From: Kordiimonas sp. SCSIO 12603
Lineage (GTDB): Bacteria > Pseudomonadota > Alphaproteobacteria > Sphingomonadales > Kordiimonadaceae
Assembly (NCBI RefSeq): GCF_024398035.1
Contig: NZ_CP073748.1
Location: 3,401,001 to 3,465,000 of the forward strand
Length of the DNA stretch: 64,000 nucleotides
Direction of reading: 5' to 3'
Positions 16,942-25,510 of this stretch are shown one piece after another. Position 1 is the first letter of the stretch; each line of letters starts with the position of its first letter. The notes beneath the pieces were generated by a model. It saw only the letters and a program-made list of their open reading frames with translations. It searched no databases and was not told the DNA's origin. A program made the translations under genes and the position numbers.

Positions 16942-17933
16942 AATAATGCTCCATAACGGCGGCTGATAATTTTACTGGAGCCATCGTTTTCCATTTGCAT
17001 AAGCGATGTGAGTTTTACATCTGCATCTATATATTTCACCGAAATTTCAGCAAAAAACAACCGTGGCCACACGTCTGCCTTTGATCTGACAGTTTGAGGA
17101 ATAGTTATGCCTTCAAATGCGGTTTCCGCCCAGAAACTGCCAATATCACTGTATCCGCGCCCCGGGCGTTCAGCAATTAACCGGGCAGCATCGTTCACGG
17201 CAAGACCTTCACCAACGAGTGCCGCAAGAATAGGTGCCTGATCCACAGTAAGTGTATTCACATTCAAACGGTTTTCGGCAGCTTCTGGCACAGCACAAAC
17301 ATATGGTTCTAAGACACTAAGCACTTCTGGCGTAAACCCTTGTACAAGGCGCAGCTCGGTAATATCTGCCATCAAGCTGTTTGCTGCGCGGTAAGGTATC
17401 TTCAGTCCGCTATAATCATAATCTTCCGCACCACCGCGCGATGGGCGGCTATCACTATCTAGCCAATCAACCAACGCACTTGAAAGCGATGCTCCTTGCC
17501 CAGCAGACATGCCAAGGTTCACAAGCAACCGCTGAAAATAAAGAATATTCTCTTCATTACTAATATACAAACCTCGTTCCGGCGCTGTAACAAGGCTATT
17601 TATATTGAAGCAGTTACTGGCATCGCGGAGGTACCCTTTGATATACCCCCCTTGATCAAGTGGGAAGGATACAGCGGCTTCATCACCAGTACCAAGTACG
17701 GCTTTGATAGCCTGATCGGTATTATAAAGTTGTTCAGCTGCTTCCTGCGCCATTTGCTCACCACCCCGAGCGTATAGCTTGGCTTGGCTGTATACCTGAA
17801 CTGCAACGGACCGCCTGATGGTATAAGTAAGTGTATCAAGGGTAAGCATTACCCCTGCACTCATCACCATAATGATCAACAGCACTGTAACCAGCGCGGC
17901 GCCTCGGTCATCTTTAAACCACGCACCCATCAC
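16938..17933 (-). CDS. gspK: type II secretion minor pseudopilin K
   Basis: A 331-residue minor pseudopilin that caps the pseudopilus tip. The class III cleavage region is DDRGAALVTVLLIIMVM. As usual for GspK, the residue at +5 is not Glu. The large globular domain contains GYIKGYLRDASNCFNINSLV, the conserved FNINS segment, and two helix-hairpin-like SAM segments (LNVNTLTVDQAPILAAL and RPGRGYSDIGSF). Length is normal for the family. It overlaps gspJ by four bases. Confidence 0.9.
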   Translation of the reverse strand: MMGAWFKDDRGAALVTVLLIIMVMSAGVMLTLDTLTYTIRRSVAVQVYSQAKLYARGGEQMAQEAAEQLYNTDQAIKAVLGTGDEAAVSFPLDQGGYIKGYLRDASNCFNINSLVTAPERGLYISNEENILYFQRLLVNLGMSAGQGASLSSALVDWLDSDSRPSRGGAEDYDYSGLKIPYRAANSLMADITELRLVQGFTPEVLSVLEPYVCAVPEAAENRLNVNTLTVDQAPILAALVGEGLAVNDAARLIAERPGRGYSDIGSFWAETAFEGITIPQTVRSKADVWPRLFFAEISVKYIDADVKLTSLMQMENDGSSKIISRRYGALF

Positions 17934-18550
17934 ACACCACCTCCAACGGAGAAGATATTTTTCATGGTGCCGCGCCCTCGCAGTTCGATACTTAATTCAA
18001 CAAGGTAAGGGAACCGTGCGGCACCACCCGCAAGTGTACCCCAATCTTCCACCCAGCGATCTCCAGCATGGAAACGAGCTGTAAAAGCCTCTACATCATC
18101 AAATAATATTTGCTCAGAAACCGGCGTTTCCTCTGTCGCATCAGGCAATCGGTAACTTTTCCGGATCAACTTTCCATCACCGAACACATAATCAATGCGT
18201 TGGATGGCGGGTTGCTCATCGGAAAGAAATGCTCCCATGTGGCCGCCACGTACAAACGTGAAAACCACTCCAGGGCGACTTGGCGGGTATCCCTGAAACA
18301 CTGCAGTTGAATTGGAGCCAAATAAATCACGTACCGGGCGTTTTACCGCGCTCTCTAGATCTGCCTGCATAAGCGCTCTGGCTTGCTGTACATTTGATAG
18401 AAACTTTTCAGACTGATCGAGCTGGGTTTGGGATGCTGAATAGCTGGTAAGCAGCGTAACTCCCATTACGCCCACAAGGGCAAAAAGGCTCACCGCAATC
18501 AGTGTTTCAAGAAGTGTGAAACCCGCTTCATTTCTTAGGGACTGCATCAT
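17930..18550 (-). CDS. gspJ: type II secretion minor pseudopilin J
   Basis: A 206-residue pseudopilin with prepilin signal NEAGFTLLETLIAVSLFALVGV (Gly-Phe cleavage, Glu at +5) and a C-terminal beta-rich domain containing RIDYVFGDGKLIRKSY and LVELSIELRGRG. It forms the tip complex with GspI and GspK. It overlaps gspI by four bases. Confidence 0.9.
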   Translation of the reverse strand: MMQSLRNEAGFTLLETLIAVSLFALVGVMGVTLLTSYSASQTQLDQSEKFLSNVQQARALMQADLESAVKRPVRDLFGSNSTAVFQGYPPSRPGVVFTFVRGGHMGAFLSDEQPAIQRIDYVFGDGKLIRKSYRLPDATEETPVSEQILFDDVEAFTARFHAGDRWVEDWGTLAGGAARFPYLVELSIELRGRGTMKNIFSVGGGV

Positions 18551-18924
18551 TCAGCCCTCCGGAAACCAACAAGTTCCGCAAGCTTTACACCGTCTTCACG
18601 GAATACACTAACTTCCATAGCCAGCAGTTTACCGCCCGGTGCCAGCCGTACATTTTCTTGCCATTGAAACTTCACACCAAGCTGATCTTCTTCACCTGAT
18701 CGGTTACCTATATTGGGAATAAGAGCACCACCAGTTAACCTCGCGATCTGGTTCTCGGCCACCATCAAAGCCAATGCTTTTTCCTGCAAAATGGCGGTAT
18801 TTTTAGTTGCCCCAGATTGGCTTTGCAGCAAGGTAACAGCAACAAGCGATAAGAGCGCAACAGCGACAAGAAGCTCAATCAGGGAAAAACCATCTTCTGC
18901 CATTATAAGGTGCTTAGCTTTCAT
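18547..18924 (-). CDS. gspI: type II secretion minor pseudopilin I
   Basis: About 125 residues from the ATG at 18924. That codon has GAGGTG five bases upstream and overlaps the end of gspH by 11 bases; an ATG at 18942 would lie deeper inside gspH without a ribosome site. The prepilin motif is AEDGFSLIELLVAVALLSLV, cleaved before Phe, with Glu at +5. NQIARL and the C-terminal FREDGVKLAELVGFRR fit GspI. It nucleates the tip complex. Confidence 0.9.
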   Translation of the reverse strand: MKAKHLIMAEDGFSLIELLVAVALLSLVAVTLLQSQSGATKNTAILQEKALALMVAENQIARLTGGALIPNIGNRSGEEDQLGVKFQWQENVRLAPGGKLLAMEVSVFREDGVKLAELVGFRRAE

Positions 18925-19402
18925 GCTGCACCTCAATCCCATATGGGTTGGTTACGATAGATGCCTGTGTTCCGTCAAAATTAAAGCGGATTTGAAAGTC
19001 CGCACGCTCACCGGTTGGTAAAAACCAAATATGGGGCCTCAGCACTTCACCAGTATCCGACGTTAAATCGATATCTGCGCCTTCAACAGACACAGCTATC
19101 AGCTCACCGGAACGCCAACTACCTAAACGCTGATCAACAACCTGCTCCCATTTTCCCTCACGTACAGTGAGCACACTATACCCACGAGGATTAAACCGAA
19201 TACCACGAACCTGCCCGCTGATTACGCTATCTCTGGAAACCGCCGTTAACGCGTTCCGTAATTCAGTAAGTCGTGCAACTTTCTCATTTGAAGCAGAAGG
19301 CAATACAAGAACGACAACGCTCGTCATCAAACCAATGATCACAAGCACCACCATCATTTCCACTAGGGAAAAGCCGCTGTCATTCTTGCCAAACCGTTTC
19401 AT
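18914..19402 (-). CDS. gspH: type II secretion pseudopilin H
   Basis: A 162-residue minor pseudopilin: signal NDSGFSLVEMMVVLVIIGLM (cleavage before Phe, Glu at +5), then a beta-sandwich with RELRNALTA-type helix (LTELRNALTAVSRDSVISGQ) and PHIWFLPTGE-like strand. It starts nine bases after gspG ends and joins the core pseudopilus to the I-J-K tip. Confidence 0.9.
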   Translation of the reverse strand: MKRFGKNDSGFSLVEMMVVLVIIGLMTSVVVLVLPSASNEKVARLTELRNALTAVSRDSVISGQVRGIRFNPRGYSVLTVREGKWEQVVDQRLGSWRSGELIAVSVEGADIDLTSDTGEVLRPHIWFLPTGERADFQIRFNFDGTQASIVTNPYGIEVQHES

Positions 19403-19411
19403 GTCTGGAGC

Positions 19412-19876
19412 TTATTCCGGCTGTGCCCGGTTACTGATATCAGCATTTAAGCCTTCACCACCAGGGCGACCATCTGCCCCATAAGACATGATATCAAACG
19501 CGCCATTTTCGCCTGGGATCAGATAAACATAATCGTTACCCCATGGGTCTTTTTTCAGGTTCTTGATAAAGGGCTCCTGACGAAGAGAATTCCCCCCCGG
19601 TGCCTTTGTAAGTGCTTCAAGTCCGTCCTCAAGGCTTGGGTATCTAAGTGTTTCAAGCCGGTACATTTCCAATGCTTTTTCAAGCTCTGTAATATCAACC
19701 TGTGCCTTGGTAACCAAACCACGGTCTTGTGCTGGCAACACATTCACAACAATAACTGTTGTAAGTAGCCCGATGATCACAATCACCACCATTAGTTCGA
19801 TGAGAGAAAAGCCATCGTCCTTATGGCTGTTTTTCTTCAACGCTTTCAGCATCGTCATCATTTTGTTTTTCATCAC
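19412..19876 (-). CDS. gspG: type II secretion major pseudopilin G
   Basis: A 154-residue major pseudopilin. The long basic leader precedes the cleavage motif DDGFSLIELMVVIVIIGLL. The mature domain carries the family hallmarks DITELEKALEMYRLETLRYPSLEDGLEAL (by position about 60-88), DPWGNDYVYLIPGENGAFDIMSYGADGRPGGE (calcium-binding loop region near the C terminus). The leader is longer than usual because of a row of Met/Lys codons, so the true start could be a few codons later. Confidence 0.93.
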   Translation of the reverse strand: MMKNKMMTMLKALKKNSHKDDGFSLIELMVVIVIIGLLTTVIVVNVLPAQDRGLVTKAQVDITELEKALEMYRLETLRYPSLEDGLEALTKAPGGNSLRQEPFIKNLKKDPWGNDYVYLIPGENGAFDIMSYGADGRPGGEGLNADISNRAQPE

Positions 19877-19885
19877 TCTTCTCCG

Positions 19886-21103
19886 CTATGCCAATACAAG
19901 GCTGTTGAGCCTCAAGATCGGCAGCATGATGGACAGAACAATTGAACCCACAATTCCGCCCATAAAAATAACAATCATTGGCTCCAGCAACCCCAGAGCC
20001 GTTTTGGTGAAACCATCAAATTCCCGTTCCAGATAACTGGCCACGCTTGTAAGCATTTCCGGCAGGTTTCCGCTCTTCTCACCTGCGGCCACCATATAAG
20101 CAAGCATCGCAGGAAAAGCGCCACACTGCCGCAGTGCTGAAGACGTTGCTGTTCCTTCTTTAACCTGTGAAACAGCTGCTTCCACCGCTTTTTTCATCGT
20201 TGCATTCTGGATTGTTTCCTTGGCAGCAATAAGCCCTTCAAGTACCGGGCTGCCGCCATCAATTAGTGTACCCAGAGAACGCGCGAAACGTGCGGCATTT
20301 ACGGTGCGCACCAATCTTCCAATGAGCGGCAATTTCAGTATCATACCGTGTACTGCAAACCGAAAAGCATCACGGCGCATCATGAACATAAAAGCCCCAA
20401 TAGCAGCTACAATAACAAGAGCAAACACAAGCCCATAATTCACAAGGAAATTGGAAGTGCCTACTACCACCTGTGTAAGAGCCGGCAAATCAGCACCAAA
20501 GCTTTCAAACTGCTTCACCACCTTTGGCACAACAAACACCATCAAGGCCGTAATTACACCAATTGCCACCACCAGAAGAACAATAGGATAAATAAGAGCA
20601 GACTGGATTTTCTGCTGTGTCTCAAGCGCCTTTTCTCTGTGATCTGCAATATTGGAAAGTACTCGCGCCAAATCACCTGATGCCTCGCCAGCTGCCACCA
20701 TCGCGATATAGAGCGCATCAAAGCTTGTTCGTTCCTGTTCCATTGCTTGGCTGAGACGTTTACCTTCCATCACATTACTGCGGAGACGGGTCATCACACG
20801 GCGGATATTATCTTTTTCAGATTGCGATGCGATCGCCCCTAACGCTTCTTCTACATTCGTTGCCGCCATCAGCATAGTTGCTAACTGCCGGGTAATCTGA
20901 GCCAGGTCTTTAGGTGCAATAGCATCTGATTTAGAAAACCATTTCCGTTCTGTTCGCTTCTTTTCTGAAGCAAGCGTGATAGATGTGGCAAAAAGCGAAC
21001 TGGCTTGTAAGCGTTTGCGGGCGTCGCGCTCACTTTCAGCAGAAATAATACCGCTCTTTGCCTTTCCTGCTGCATCAAACGCATCATATTCATAGGCTTG
21101 CAT
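19886..21103 (-). CDS. gspF: type II secretion inner-membrane platform protein F
   Basis: A 405-residue polytopic protein with two T2SSF domains (about 70-195 and 275-400), the start MQAYEYDAFDAAGKAKSG, and the repeated motif pattern with APKDLAQITRQLATMLMA and ARFARSLGTLIDGGSPVLEGL. It has three TM helices (about 170-190, 220-245, 375-400). It transmits GspE ATPase work to pseudopilin assembly. Its ATG overlaps the gspE stop by one base. Confidence 0.93.
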   Translation of the reverse strand: MQAYEYDAFDAAGKAKSGIISAESERDARKRLQASSLFATSITLASEKKRTERKWFSKSDAIAPKDLAQITRQLATMLMAATNVEEALGAIASQSEKDNIRRVMTRLRSNVMEGKRLSQAMEQERTSFDALYIAMVAAGEASGDLARVLSNIADHREKALETQQKIQSALIYPIVLLVVAIGVITALMVFVVPKVVKQFESFGADLPALTQVVVGTSNFLVNYGLVFALVIVAAIGAFMFMMRRDAFRFAVHGMILKLPLIGRLVRTVNAARFARSLGTLIDGGSPVLEGLIAAKETIQNATMKKAVEAAVSQVKEGTATSSALRQCGAFPAMLAYMVAAGEKSGNLPEMLTSVASYLEREFDGFTKTALGLLEPMIVIFMGGIVGSIVLSIMLPILRLNSLVLA

Positions 21104-22587
21104 CAGCCATTATCCCGCAACTTGGAAACCCGCATAATTTCTTCAATGGTTGTTTCACCGTTTGCCACCAAGCGTGCACCGCTTGATGCCAGTGTATCAC
21201 CATACTGGAAAGCATGCGCTTCCATTTCCTGCTCTGACGCACCTTCCTGTATCATCCGACGAAGTGTTTCATCCACTTTCACCAGTTCATAGATACCAAT
21301 ACGGCCCATGTATCCTGTGTTACTACAGGCAGCACATGATCCCGGCTTATAGAAGCTCGCATCATGATTATGCTCAAGCTGCAGCTGTTCACGGATAGAA
21401 TTGTCATCCTCCACTTCAATCTTACATGCTCCACAAAGCCTGCGCACAAGACGCTGCGCAAGAATTGCTTTAACGGTTGATGAAAGAAGGAATGCTTCAA
21501 CCCCCATATCCCGAAGGCGGGTAACAGCAGCAATCGCGCTATTTGTATGTACGGTAGAAAGCACAAGGTGGCCAGTTAAGCTTGCCTGAATTGCCATTTC
21601 TGCGGTTTCAGTATCACGGATTTCACCAACCATAACCACATCAGGATCTTGCCTCAGGATAGCACGAAGACCGTTAGCGAATGTCATCCCGACCTTCGAG
21701 TTCACCTGTGTCTGACTAATACCCTCAAGTGCATATTCCACAGGATCTTCCACGGTCATAATATTCCGGGATTGATCATTAAGAAGTGACAGTCCCGCAT
21801 ATAGTGTTGTGGTTTTACCAGAACCTGTTGGCCCCGTTACCAGGATAATACCATTCGGTTCTTCAAGAGCTGATAGAATACCCCCATGCACACTTGCCTG
21901 CATACCTAGATCTTCCAAGCTCAACTGCGCCTGACTGGTATCAAGAAGCCTAAGCACCACGCGCTCACCATGGCGCGATGGTAGAGTAGAAACCCGCACA
22001 TCAAACACTCTGTCTCCGAGTGTGAGCGATAAACGCCCATCCTGCGGGATACGTTTTTCAGCAATATCAAGGCGGGACATCACCTTAATGCGCGACACAA
22101 TATAAGGCGCCATACGAGCCGATAGGCTAGCTATTTCAGTAAGTACACCATCTACACGAAGACGAACCGAAAGTGCATTTTCAAAGGGTTCAAGATGCAC
22201 ATCTGAAGCTTTAGCTTTCACCGCTTCAGCCATAAGGCTATTGATCAACCGGATCACTGGCGCATCATCATCATTCGCCAACAAATCGGCGGCTTTTGGC
22301 ATGCCCTCAAGCACACTATCAAGACTATCGTCTGGCAGCTCTTCTTCAACGGATTCAGCCAATCCACTCGATGCATAGAGATTTGAAAGCAGCGCATCAA
22401 AATCCTTCGCAGATCTCTCCTCTACCGCAATCGGCATACCAAAACTACGCCGTACCTCACGGAGCATTAAGGCATCACTGCCTTCTCTCATTGCTATAAC
22501 AGCCTGCGCATCATCTTGTTCGATCAACGCGAAGCCATATTCGCGGGCAAAGCCATACTTGAGTACAGGGTCTAATCTCTCAGCCAT
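21103..22587 (-). CDS. gspE: type II secretion ATPase E
   Basis: A 494-residue hexameric ATPase. It has an N-terminal domain (about 1-130), then the T2SS/PilB ATPase core with Walker A GPTGSGKTTTLYAGL, Asp box (VEDPVEYALEGISQTQ), Walker B (DPDVVMVGEIRDTETA) and His box (GHLVLSTVHTN). Near the C terminus, LCGAC and GSCAAC form the four-cysteine zinc motif seen in T2SS and type IV pilus ATPases. It powers pseudopilus growth. Seven bases separate it from gspD. Confidence 0.95.
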   Translation of the reverse strand: MAERLDPVLKYGFAREYGFALIEQDDAQAVIAMREGSDALMLREVRRSFGMPIAVEERSAKDFDALLSNLYASSGLAESVEEELPDDSLDSVLEGMPKAADLLANDDDAPVIRLINSLMAEAVKAKASDVHLEPFENALSVRLRVDGVLTEIASLSARMAPYIVSRIKVMSRLDIAEKRIPQDGRLSLTLGDRVFDVRVSTLPSRHGERVVLRLLDTSQAQLSLEDLGMQASVHGGILSALEEPNGIILVTGPTGSGKTTTLYAGLSLLNDQSRNIMTVEDPVEYALEGISQTQVNSKVGMTFANGLRAILRQDPDVVMVGEIRDTETAEMAIQASLTGHLVLSTVHTNSAIAAVTRLRDMGVEAFLLSSTVKAILAQRLVRRLCGACKIEVEDDNSIREQLQLEHNHDASFYKPGSCAACSNTGYMGRIGIYELVKVDETLRRMIQEGASEQEMEAHAFQYGDTLASSGARLVANGETTIEEIMRVSKLRDNG

Positions 22588-22594
22588 GGACAGA

Positions 22595-24556
22595 TCACTC
22601 CTGCCCTGAGGTATCGGAAGCCCCTGAAGGTGACGTGCCCAGCACTTCTTTCACCAATTGGTCTAGCGGTGTTTGCGATTCAATCGCTGCCTGCTTACCT
22701 TTAATGTAATTGAACTTCTGATCCGTTACGGCTCGAGCATCTTCAGCACTGCGCATAATCGTAGGACGCAGGAAGATCATTAAATTTGTTTTCTGAACAC
22801 TTTTACTATCAGAACGGAAAGCACGGCCCAAAAGCGGGATATCACCAAGAAGCGGAACTTTATCAACGCGGGTTGTTTCATTCTGCTGGATAAGCCCACC
22901 AAGCACGACAATTTCTCCATCACTCACCCGCACTGTAGTGGTGATTTCACGGAGGTTAGTGATAAGCTCTGTTGAACCAGTCGCAATAGGGCCAGCCACA
23001 GATGAAATTTCCTGACGGATGGCAAGACGGATGTCTTCACCCTCATTAATTTGCGGCGTTACTTCAAGAATGATACCTACATTTTTCCGCTCAACTGTAC
23101 GGAATGGATTTACGTTGGCACTACCGAGCGCTTCACCAGTCGTAATCGGGATTTCCTGTCCGCTCTGGAACTTTGCAGGCTCGTTATCAAGCGTTACAAT
23201 CGAAGGTGTAGAAAGGATATTACTGCCTGTGTCCTGTGCTAGTGCGTTAAGAATAACACCAAATACAGTACCGCCGCTTGTTCTACCCGCTGCGCCTACA
23301 GAAAAACCGTTTAAGCCAACAAGGGAATTCACAGCTGTTTCCTGAAGCGTGTTGGAAACATCTTCGCTCAGATCATCATTATCAAGAAGCAGTGCACCTG
23401 TAGCCGCCAAAACATTTGGTGCAGTTTGGGCATAGTTGGTCATGGTGAAAGGAATACCACTTCCTTCACTGCCTGAAAGAATATACTGAAGTCCAAGCTC
23501 TTTCGCCGCCCCCTCTGAAACCTCAACAACAATTGCTTCCACAAGTACCTGTGGGCGCGGCACATCAAGGCTTCGGATCAAACTAACAATTCGCTGCTGC
23601 ATTTCAGGCGTTGCGTTAATTACAAGCGCATTTGCTCCCGCATAAACAGAAAGTGCAACATTACTATCCGGGTTAACAACTTTACCGCTGGAATCCTTTT
23701 GCGTTACAGATTTCACAACGCTTTCCAACATCGGCAGCATAGCTTCTGCATTTGCATGCTTAAGGTTTACAACCAGCAAATCACCGCGTGAGGCATTGTT
23801 TTTATCCAGTTCAAGCAGCACTGGCTCAAACGTGGAAACTACCTTTTCAGGCCCTTTAAGAATAAGTGTATTACTGCTCTCAAGCGGGATAACAGAGATA
23901 GTCGAATTACTCTCATCACCAGCCTGACGTGAAGCTAATCTCAAGGCAACATCCGCCATTTCAAAAGCTGATGTATTTTGCAGGGCGATGGTTTTGATAA
24001 CCGACGTATCAACATCCATACTTTCAACAAGCTGGGTAATACGCTTCAGGTTTTCAGCATAATCTGTGACAATTACATATGGCGAACCACGGCGGGCAAA
24101 AGCGCGGCCATTCTTGTGAATAAACGGTTTCGCAGCAGCCTGTACGGACAAACTATCTACATAGGAAAGTGTGTAAACACGGGTTACCAGCTGATCACCC
24201 GCCAGATCGCCAGATACAGGAACACTATCCTGCACTGCCACTTCATCAGGTACAATTTTGTAGGCACCACTTGCTGTCGGTACAATTGTAAAACCGTTCA
24301 CGCGCAATGCAGAAAGGAAGGTCTGGAAAGCGCCTTCTTCAGAAACTGGCTTGCTGGAAACCACATTCACGCGGCCGTTCACACGAGGATCAACAATGAA
24401 AGTGTGCCCAGTAATACCGGCAATATCGTTAATAAACTCGCGGATATCTGCATCGCGGTAATTTAGCACCTGATCTTGCGCAAACAGCGGCAGAGTTAGC
24501 GCCGAAGCTCCCAACAAAGTGGCAAGAGCTAATTTTTTCAAAGTTCCCTGAAGCAT
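22595..24556 (-). CDS. gspD: type II secretion secretin D
   Basis: About 653 residues from the ATG at 24556; a TTG at 24577 is also in frame behind the same region. The signal peptide ends PLFAQD. The N0 domain is VLNYRDADIREFINDIAGITGHTFIVDPRV (about 28-57), followed by N1-N3 repeats (about 120-370) and the secretin channel, with TPSIVTLDNEPAKFQSGQEIPI and the C-terminal VPLLGDIPLLGRAFRS. It forms the outer-membrane exit pore. The last 60 residues are a possible S-domain for a pilotin; no pilotin homologue is recognised, though the lipoprotein at 14102 is a candidate by position. Confidence 0.94.
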   Translation of the reverse strand: MLQGTLKKLALATLLGASALTLPLFAQDQVLNYRDADIREFINDIAGITGHTFIVDPRVNGRVNVVSSKPVSEEGAFQTFLSALRVNGFTIVPTASGAYKIVPDEVAVQDSVPVSGDLAGDQLVTRVYTLSYVDSLSVQAAAKPFIHKNGRAFARRGSPYVIVTDYAENLKRITQLVESMDVDTSVIKTIALQNTSAFEMADVALRLASRQAGDESNSTISVIPLESSNTLILKGPEKVVSTFEPVLLELDKNNASRGDLLVVNLKHANAEAMLPMLESVVKSVTQKDSSGKVVNPDSNVALSVYAGANALVINATPEMQQRIVSLIRSLDVPRPQVLVEAIVVEVSEGAAKELGLQYILSGSEGSGIPFTMTNYAQTAPNVLAATGALLLDNDDLSEDVSNTLQETAVNSLVGLNGFSVGAAGRTSGGTVFGVILNALAQDTGSNILSTPSIVTLDNEPAKFQSGQEIPITTGEALGSANVNPFRTVERKNVGIILEVTPQINEGEDIRLAIRQEISSVAGPIATGSTELITNLREITTTVRVSDGEIVVLGGLIQQNETTRVDKVPLLGDIPLLGRAFRSDSKSVQKTNLMIFLRPTIMRSAEDARAVTDQKFNYIKGKQAAIESQTPLDQLVKEVLGTSPSGASDTSGQE

Positions 24557-24590
24557 AATCTTTGCATTCTTCCCCAAAGGCTATCCCACT

Positions 24591-25448
24591 TTAGCCTATT
24601 GTTTCCGTGCGGCGCTCACCACGCCTTAACAACTCTATCGTAAATTTCGATGCACCAGAAAGTTCATCTGGTAGTTCCTTCAAGTTCTCAAAGGAATTAA
24701 GCTTAAATCCGTTAACGGATTGTATTATGTCACCCTTTTCAAGCCCAACATAAAGCCCGCTTACATCAGACGTTAACCTGAAACCAATGATGCGGTTATT
24801 TTCACGCACCGGCTCCCACTTCATAGCGGTGAGGGTTGTGATAATAGGAGAATTTGAAGAAGCAGTGTTTGGTTCGGCAACCTGCTTTCGCGGAGCAGGA
24901 GTTCCGGAACGCGTTTTATTGGTTTTAAACATATAAACCGCTTCTCTAGCACCTCGGCGTGCGATTTCGATACGGTCCGAGTAAACACCAACTAATTGGA
25001 TGCCATTTGAAATGCTCTCGCCAGTACGTACCAGTTTTTGCTGGGCCCCTTCCATCTGCACGATAGCATTACCTTCACCTTCGCCCTCGGCACGGAGGCC
25101 ATAAAGTTTGATTTTCAAACTACTTTCACGAACAGCGATAGCTTGCGCTGTCGGCGCTGACGCCAACTGTCGAAAGAAAGGATCAAATCTCGTAAGGGCA
25201 CTATAATCTGTCGCCCGATTGGCTGGCTGAGTAATCACCGGCGGCAAAGCCGATCCAACATTCGTGTTCGTATCAGAAAGCAATTTTGTAAAAAGCTGTG
25301 AAGCAAAATACCCAAGGAAGATAACCAACAAAATTTCAACAAAAGTAGCCGTGACACGCAGCCACTTGGGAGCAGCTGCAGAAAGTGCCGCTATGTTAGT
25401 TTCTTCTGCCATACCAGAAGATGATACGTTTTCAATAATCTTAGGCAT
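24591..25448 (-). CDS. gspC: type II secretion protein C
   Basis: A 285-residue bitopic inner-membrane protein: cytoplasmic N terminus, TM about 33-53 (TFVEILLVIFLGYFASQLF), Pro-rich linker, homology region starting DYSALTRFDPFFRQ and covering LYGLRAEGEGEGNAIVQ (about 80-175), and a C-terminal PDZ domain (about 205-285) with GLYVGLEKGDIIQSVNGF. It joins the secretin to the inner-membrane platform and helps select substrates. No strong ribosome site precedes the ATG. It is the first gsp gene, 62 bases after the TonB receptor. Confidence 0.88.
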   Translation of the reverse strand: MPKIIENVSSSGMAEETNIAALSAAAPKWLRVTATFVEILLVIFLGYFASQLFTKLLSDTNTNVGSALPPVITQPANRATDYSALTRFDPFFRQLASAPTAQAIAVRESSLKIKLYGLRAEGEGEGNAIVQMEGAQQKLVRTGESISNGIQLVGVYSDRIEIARRGAREAVYMFKTNKTRSGTPAPRKQVAEPNTASSNSPIITTLTAMKWEPVRENNRIIGFRLTSDVSGLYVGLEKGDIIQSVNGFKLNSFENLKELPDELSGASKFTIELLRRGERRTETIG

Positions 25449-25472
25449 TCGGTACTTAATCTAAATTCAAAG

Positions 25473-25496
25473 GGCCTGCCGCCAAAGCAGCAGGCC
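25473..25496 (-). terminator. weak hairpin between TonB receptor gene and gspC
   Basis: Perfect 7-bp stem GGCCTGC / GCAGGCC with two further G-C pairs inside the loop, located between the receptor stop (25511) and the gspC start. The minus-strand tail is only CTTT, so this is more likely an attenuator or RNA-stability element than a full terminator. Confidence 0.45.
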
Positions 25497-25510
25497 GAAA
25501 CTTTTGCACA

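Noticed and set aside
23978-24466. Plus-strand frame of 162 codons
   Set aside because: Antisense to gspD with no ribosome site or recognisable motif.
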